Of a stretch of DNA of 25,737 nucleotides, positions 23,842 through 25,737 are shown piece after piece. The stretch is from an uncultured Collinsella sp. (GTDB lineage Bacteria > Actinomycetota > Coriobacteriia > Coriobacteriales > Coriobacteriaceae): the NCBI GenBank assembly GCA_900542635.1, contig UQOJ01000030.1, forward strand, positions 1 through 25,737. Reading direction: 5' to 3'. Every line of letters starts with the position of its first letter. Positions within the stretch are counted from its first letter, which is position 1. The notes below the pieces were generated by a model. The model searched no databases. It was not told the DNA's origin and saw nothing but the letters and a program-made list of their open reading frames with translations. The position numbers and the translations under genes are program-made.

Positions 23842-24669
23842 ATGATTGATGCGTGTCCCGAACCCGCTGTGCTCTTTTTTGACGTGGACGGCACGCTGAC
23901 GTCGTTCGATCCCGACAACATGACCGACAAGGACTTTTCGGCGGTTCGCCCCTCGCAGGCGGTCGTCGAGGCGTTTCATCGTCTGCGCGACGCGGGACAC
24001 AAGGCGTTTATCTGCACGGGTCGCCCCCTGTGGCTCATCGCCGATAGCTTGCGTGCGCTCGACCCCGCGGGCGTCGTTGCCATGGCGGGCGCCACGCTCG
24101 AGGTCGAGGGCCGCGTGGTGTATGAGGACTGCTTTGACGAGGACGTTATCGAGGAGCTTGCGCGCCGTATGGCCGCGGCAGGGATTGAGGCCTTTTTCGA
24201 GACCAACGTGGCTACTTTTGCCCTGGAACCCGCGGGTGTTGAGCGGTCGTCTCTGATCGGCACTTCTGTGGTGCACAGCACCGAGGAAATGCGCGTCGAC
24301 GGCCGTCTGCGCGTGGGCAAGGTAGGCATCGTCGCGAGTGACCTGGCTCGCGTAGCCAACGATGATGGCTTTATCGATTGCGAGTTTGAGCTGTGCAACA
24401 CCGGTGGTCAGAATCGCGAGCTGAGCCCCAAGGGCATTGACAAGGGCGTGGGAGTGGCGCGAGCGCTGGAATACCTGGGTCGCACCGGCAACGCGCGCAC
24501 CTTTGGCTTTGGTGATTCCGGCAACGATCTGGGTATGCTCGCTGCTGTCGAGACGGCCGTGGCCATGGGCAACGCCATGCCCGAGGTCAAGGCGGTCGCC
24601 GACTACGTGACCGACGATGTCGCACACGACGGCACCGTCACGGCGATGCAGCATTTCGGCCTCATCTAA
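23842..24669 (+). CDS. HAD superfamily hydrolase, Cof type
   Basis: The protein has 275 residues. Motif I is FFDVDGTLTS, with nucleophile Asp14 and acid/base Asp16. Motif II is ICTGRP, motif III the Lys in SPKGIDKGVG, and motif IV GFGDSGNDLGML. The C2-type cap between motifs II and III fits the Cof/YidA group of sugar-phosphate and nucleotide phosphatases. The true substrate cannot be told. The ATG at 23842 has AAAGGA six bases upstream. The 193-base gap that follows holds only a weak 6-bp hairpin (24742-24757) and an AT-rich stretch likely to include the next promoter. Confidence 0.88.
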   Translation: MIDACPEPAVLFFDVDGTLTSFDPDNMTDKDFSAVRPSQAVVEAFHRLRDAGHKAFICTGRPLWLIADSLRALDPAGVVAMAGATLEVEGRVVYEDCFDEDVIEELARRMAAAGIEAFFETNVATFALEPAGVERSSLIGTSVVHSTEEMRVDGRLRVGKVGIVASDLARVANDDGFIDCEFELCNTGGQNRELSPKGIDKGVGVARALEYLGRTGNARTFGFGDSGNDLGMLAAVETAVAMGNAMPEVKAVADYVTDDVAHDGTVTAMQHFGLI

Positions 24670-24862
24670 TGAATCCCGCGTTCTGACGTTTGCTCAAACT
24701 GCGACTCTTTGCTTTTGCATGCTCAATCGATTTATCAATCCAAACACTGAGGTGTTTATACCGTTCGCCGAGAAGATAAAAAACCGCAGTTCACGCCTTG
24801 ATAAACGTAGGTAAAGTGTTTAGCAGTTTATCGGCCGTATGCTAACGAAAGGAATCAGGCAG

Positions 24863-25567
24863 ATGGCAATCAAGGTGTTCGCTGACGGTGCAAACCTCGA
24901 GGGCATGCTCGACATGTACGAGAACGGCAACGTTCAGGGTTTCACGACCAACCCGTCCCTTATGAAGAAGGGCGGCGTGACGGATTACCGTGCGTTTGCC
25001 AAAGAGGTCTTGACCCACATCACCGATGTGTCCGTCTCGTTTGAGGTCTTTGCCGACGACGTCGAGACCATGGAGGTCGAGGCGCGCGAGATCGCTACCT
25101 GGGCCGAGAACGTCTACGTCAAGATTCCGTGCGTGACCACCAAGGGCGAGTCCACCGCCGAGCTGGTCCGCAAGCTTTCCGCCGACGGCATCAAGGTCAA
25201 CGTCACTACCATCTTTACGCCTGCGCAGGTCGATGAGATGGTCGAAGCCGTTGACGCCGAGACGCCGTCCATCATCTCGCTCTTTGCCGGCCGTATCGCC
25301 GATACCGGCGTCGACCCCATTCCGTTTATGACGGAGTCGGTCAAGAAGGCCGCCGCCAAGCCCAACTGTGAGGTCCTGTGGGCGTCCACGCGCGAGCTCA
25401 TCAACATTTACCAGGCCGAGGCCTGTGGTTGCCAGATCATCACGGTGCCCAACAGCATCCTGGCCAAGCGCAAGAACATCGGCCGCGACCCGTACGAGGT
25501 CTCGCTCGACACCGTCCGCGGCTTTGCCAAGGATATCGCCTCGCTCGGCTTTCATATTCTGCCGTAA
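24863..25567 (+). CDS. Transaldolase / fructose-6-phosphate aldolase family (TalC/FSA type)
   Basis: The protein has 234 residues, close to the short TalC/FSA group (about 215-220) and much shorter than classical transaldolase. Family marks are FADGANL at the N-terminus, GFTTNPSLMKK, the Schiff-base Lys87 in VYVKIPCV, and the later VNVTTIFTPAQ, SLFAGRIADTG and VLWASTRE segments that line the barrel. It should move a dihydroxyacetone unit or split fructose-6-phosphate in the non-oxidative pentose phosphate area; which of the two cannot be decided by eye. The ATG has AAAGGA nine bases upstream. TTGATA at 24798-24803 may be a -35 box, but no good -10 is seen. It stands alone. Confidence 0.87.
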   Translation: MAIKVFADGANLEGMLDMYENGNVQGFTTNPSLMKKGGVTDYRAFAKEVLTHITDVSVSFEVFADDVETMEVEAREIATWAENVYVKIPCVTTKGESTAELVRKLSADGIKVNVTTIFTPAQVDEMVEAVDAETPSIISLFAGRIADTGVDPIPFMTESVKKAAAKPNCEVLWASTRELINIYQAEACGCQIITVPNSILAKRKNIGRDPYEVSLDTVRGFAKDIASLGFHILP

Positions 25568-25653
25568 GCAAGGGTACCCCCTGTAGCGACGTGCAAAATC
25601 GCGAGTATTCAGCAAGGTAAAGGTCTTTATCAGTTAACCGAAGCATGGAACGG

Positions 25654-25687
25654 CCCCCGTTTTGGCTCTGACGACGCTAAAAGGGGG
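25654..25687 (+). terminator. Weak hairpin after the transaldolase-family gene
   Basis: CCCCCGTTTT (25654-25663) pairs with AAAAGGGGG (25679-25687) with one bulged G and a 15-base loop, with no T-run after it. It could be the terminator, 87 bases past the stop. The rest of 25568-25737 shows no gene or RNA that I can support. Confidence 0.35.
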
Positions 25688-25737
25688 TGCGGACGATTTC
25701 TTGGACCGCGCCTAGGCGTATCCAAGCTTCCTGCGGT

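Noticed and set aside
25568..25737. Partial gene or RNA at the right edge
   Set aside because: No ribosome site, motif or structured RNA is convincing in the last 170 bases; only a weak hairpin is seen.

Overview
The window reads as chromosomal DNA of a GC-rich, host-associated, Gram-positive actinobacterium of the Coriobacteriia; a Collinsella-like gut species fits best. This is inferred from codon use, several sortase-type surface proteins ending in a TGD variant of LPxTG, and the gene content. The first 50 bases are not genomic. They are an Illumina Nextera i7 adapter (index TCGCCTTA plus the Tn5 mosaic end), so the real sequence starts at base 51, at a contig edge.

Layout. Bases 51-185 hold the tail of a wall-anchored protein. 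Then come the 4.5S SRP RNA gene (ffs) with its own promoter and terminator, and a 95-base near-perfect palindrome. Bases 537-3170 carry a tandem duplication of about 1.3 kb; each copy encodes a minus-strand coiled-coil surface protein with nearly constant ends and a diverged centre. Bases 3279-7001 encode a two-gene heterodimeric ABC exporter with one degenerate and one canonical ATP site. A small flavodoxin follows. The 4.1-kb gene at 8172-12263 encodes a 1363-residue surface protein with FG-GAP-like, fibronectin III-like and Ig-like parts and a sorting signal. It is bracketed on both sides by matching repeat arrays and by two inverted 129/130-bp hairpin elements.

The second half is more housekeeping-like. 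It holds an LTA-synthase-type phosphoglycerol transferase (minus strand), a nitroreductase, a Kup potassium transporter, a 64-residue membrane protein, a KdpD/KdpE-like two-component system lacking the usual KdpD sensor head, an RlmKL-type rRNA methyltransferase whose RlmL half looks inactive, a HAD phosphatase and a TalC/FSA-type transaldolase-family enzyme.

How it fits together. The left half is mostly cell-surface biology: four sortase-type substrates, an exporter and, further on, a wall or lipid polymer synthase. Kup, the small membrane protein and the KdpDE-like pair form a plausible potassium-response cluster with no kdpFABC in view. The most unusual content is non-coding. Several families of palindromes keep a constant core while their outer arms change in sequence but stay complementary. 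I found no CRISPR array, transposase gene, prophage or tRNA.
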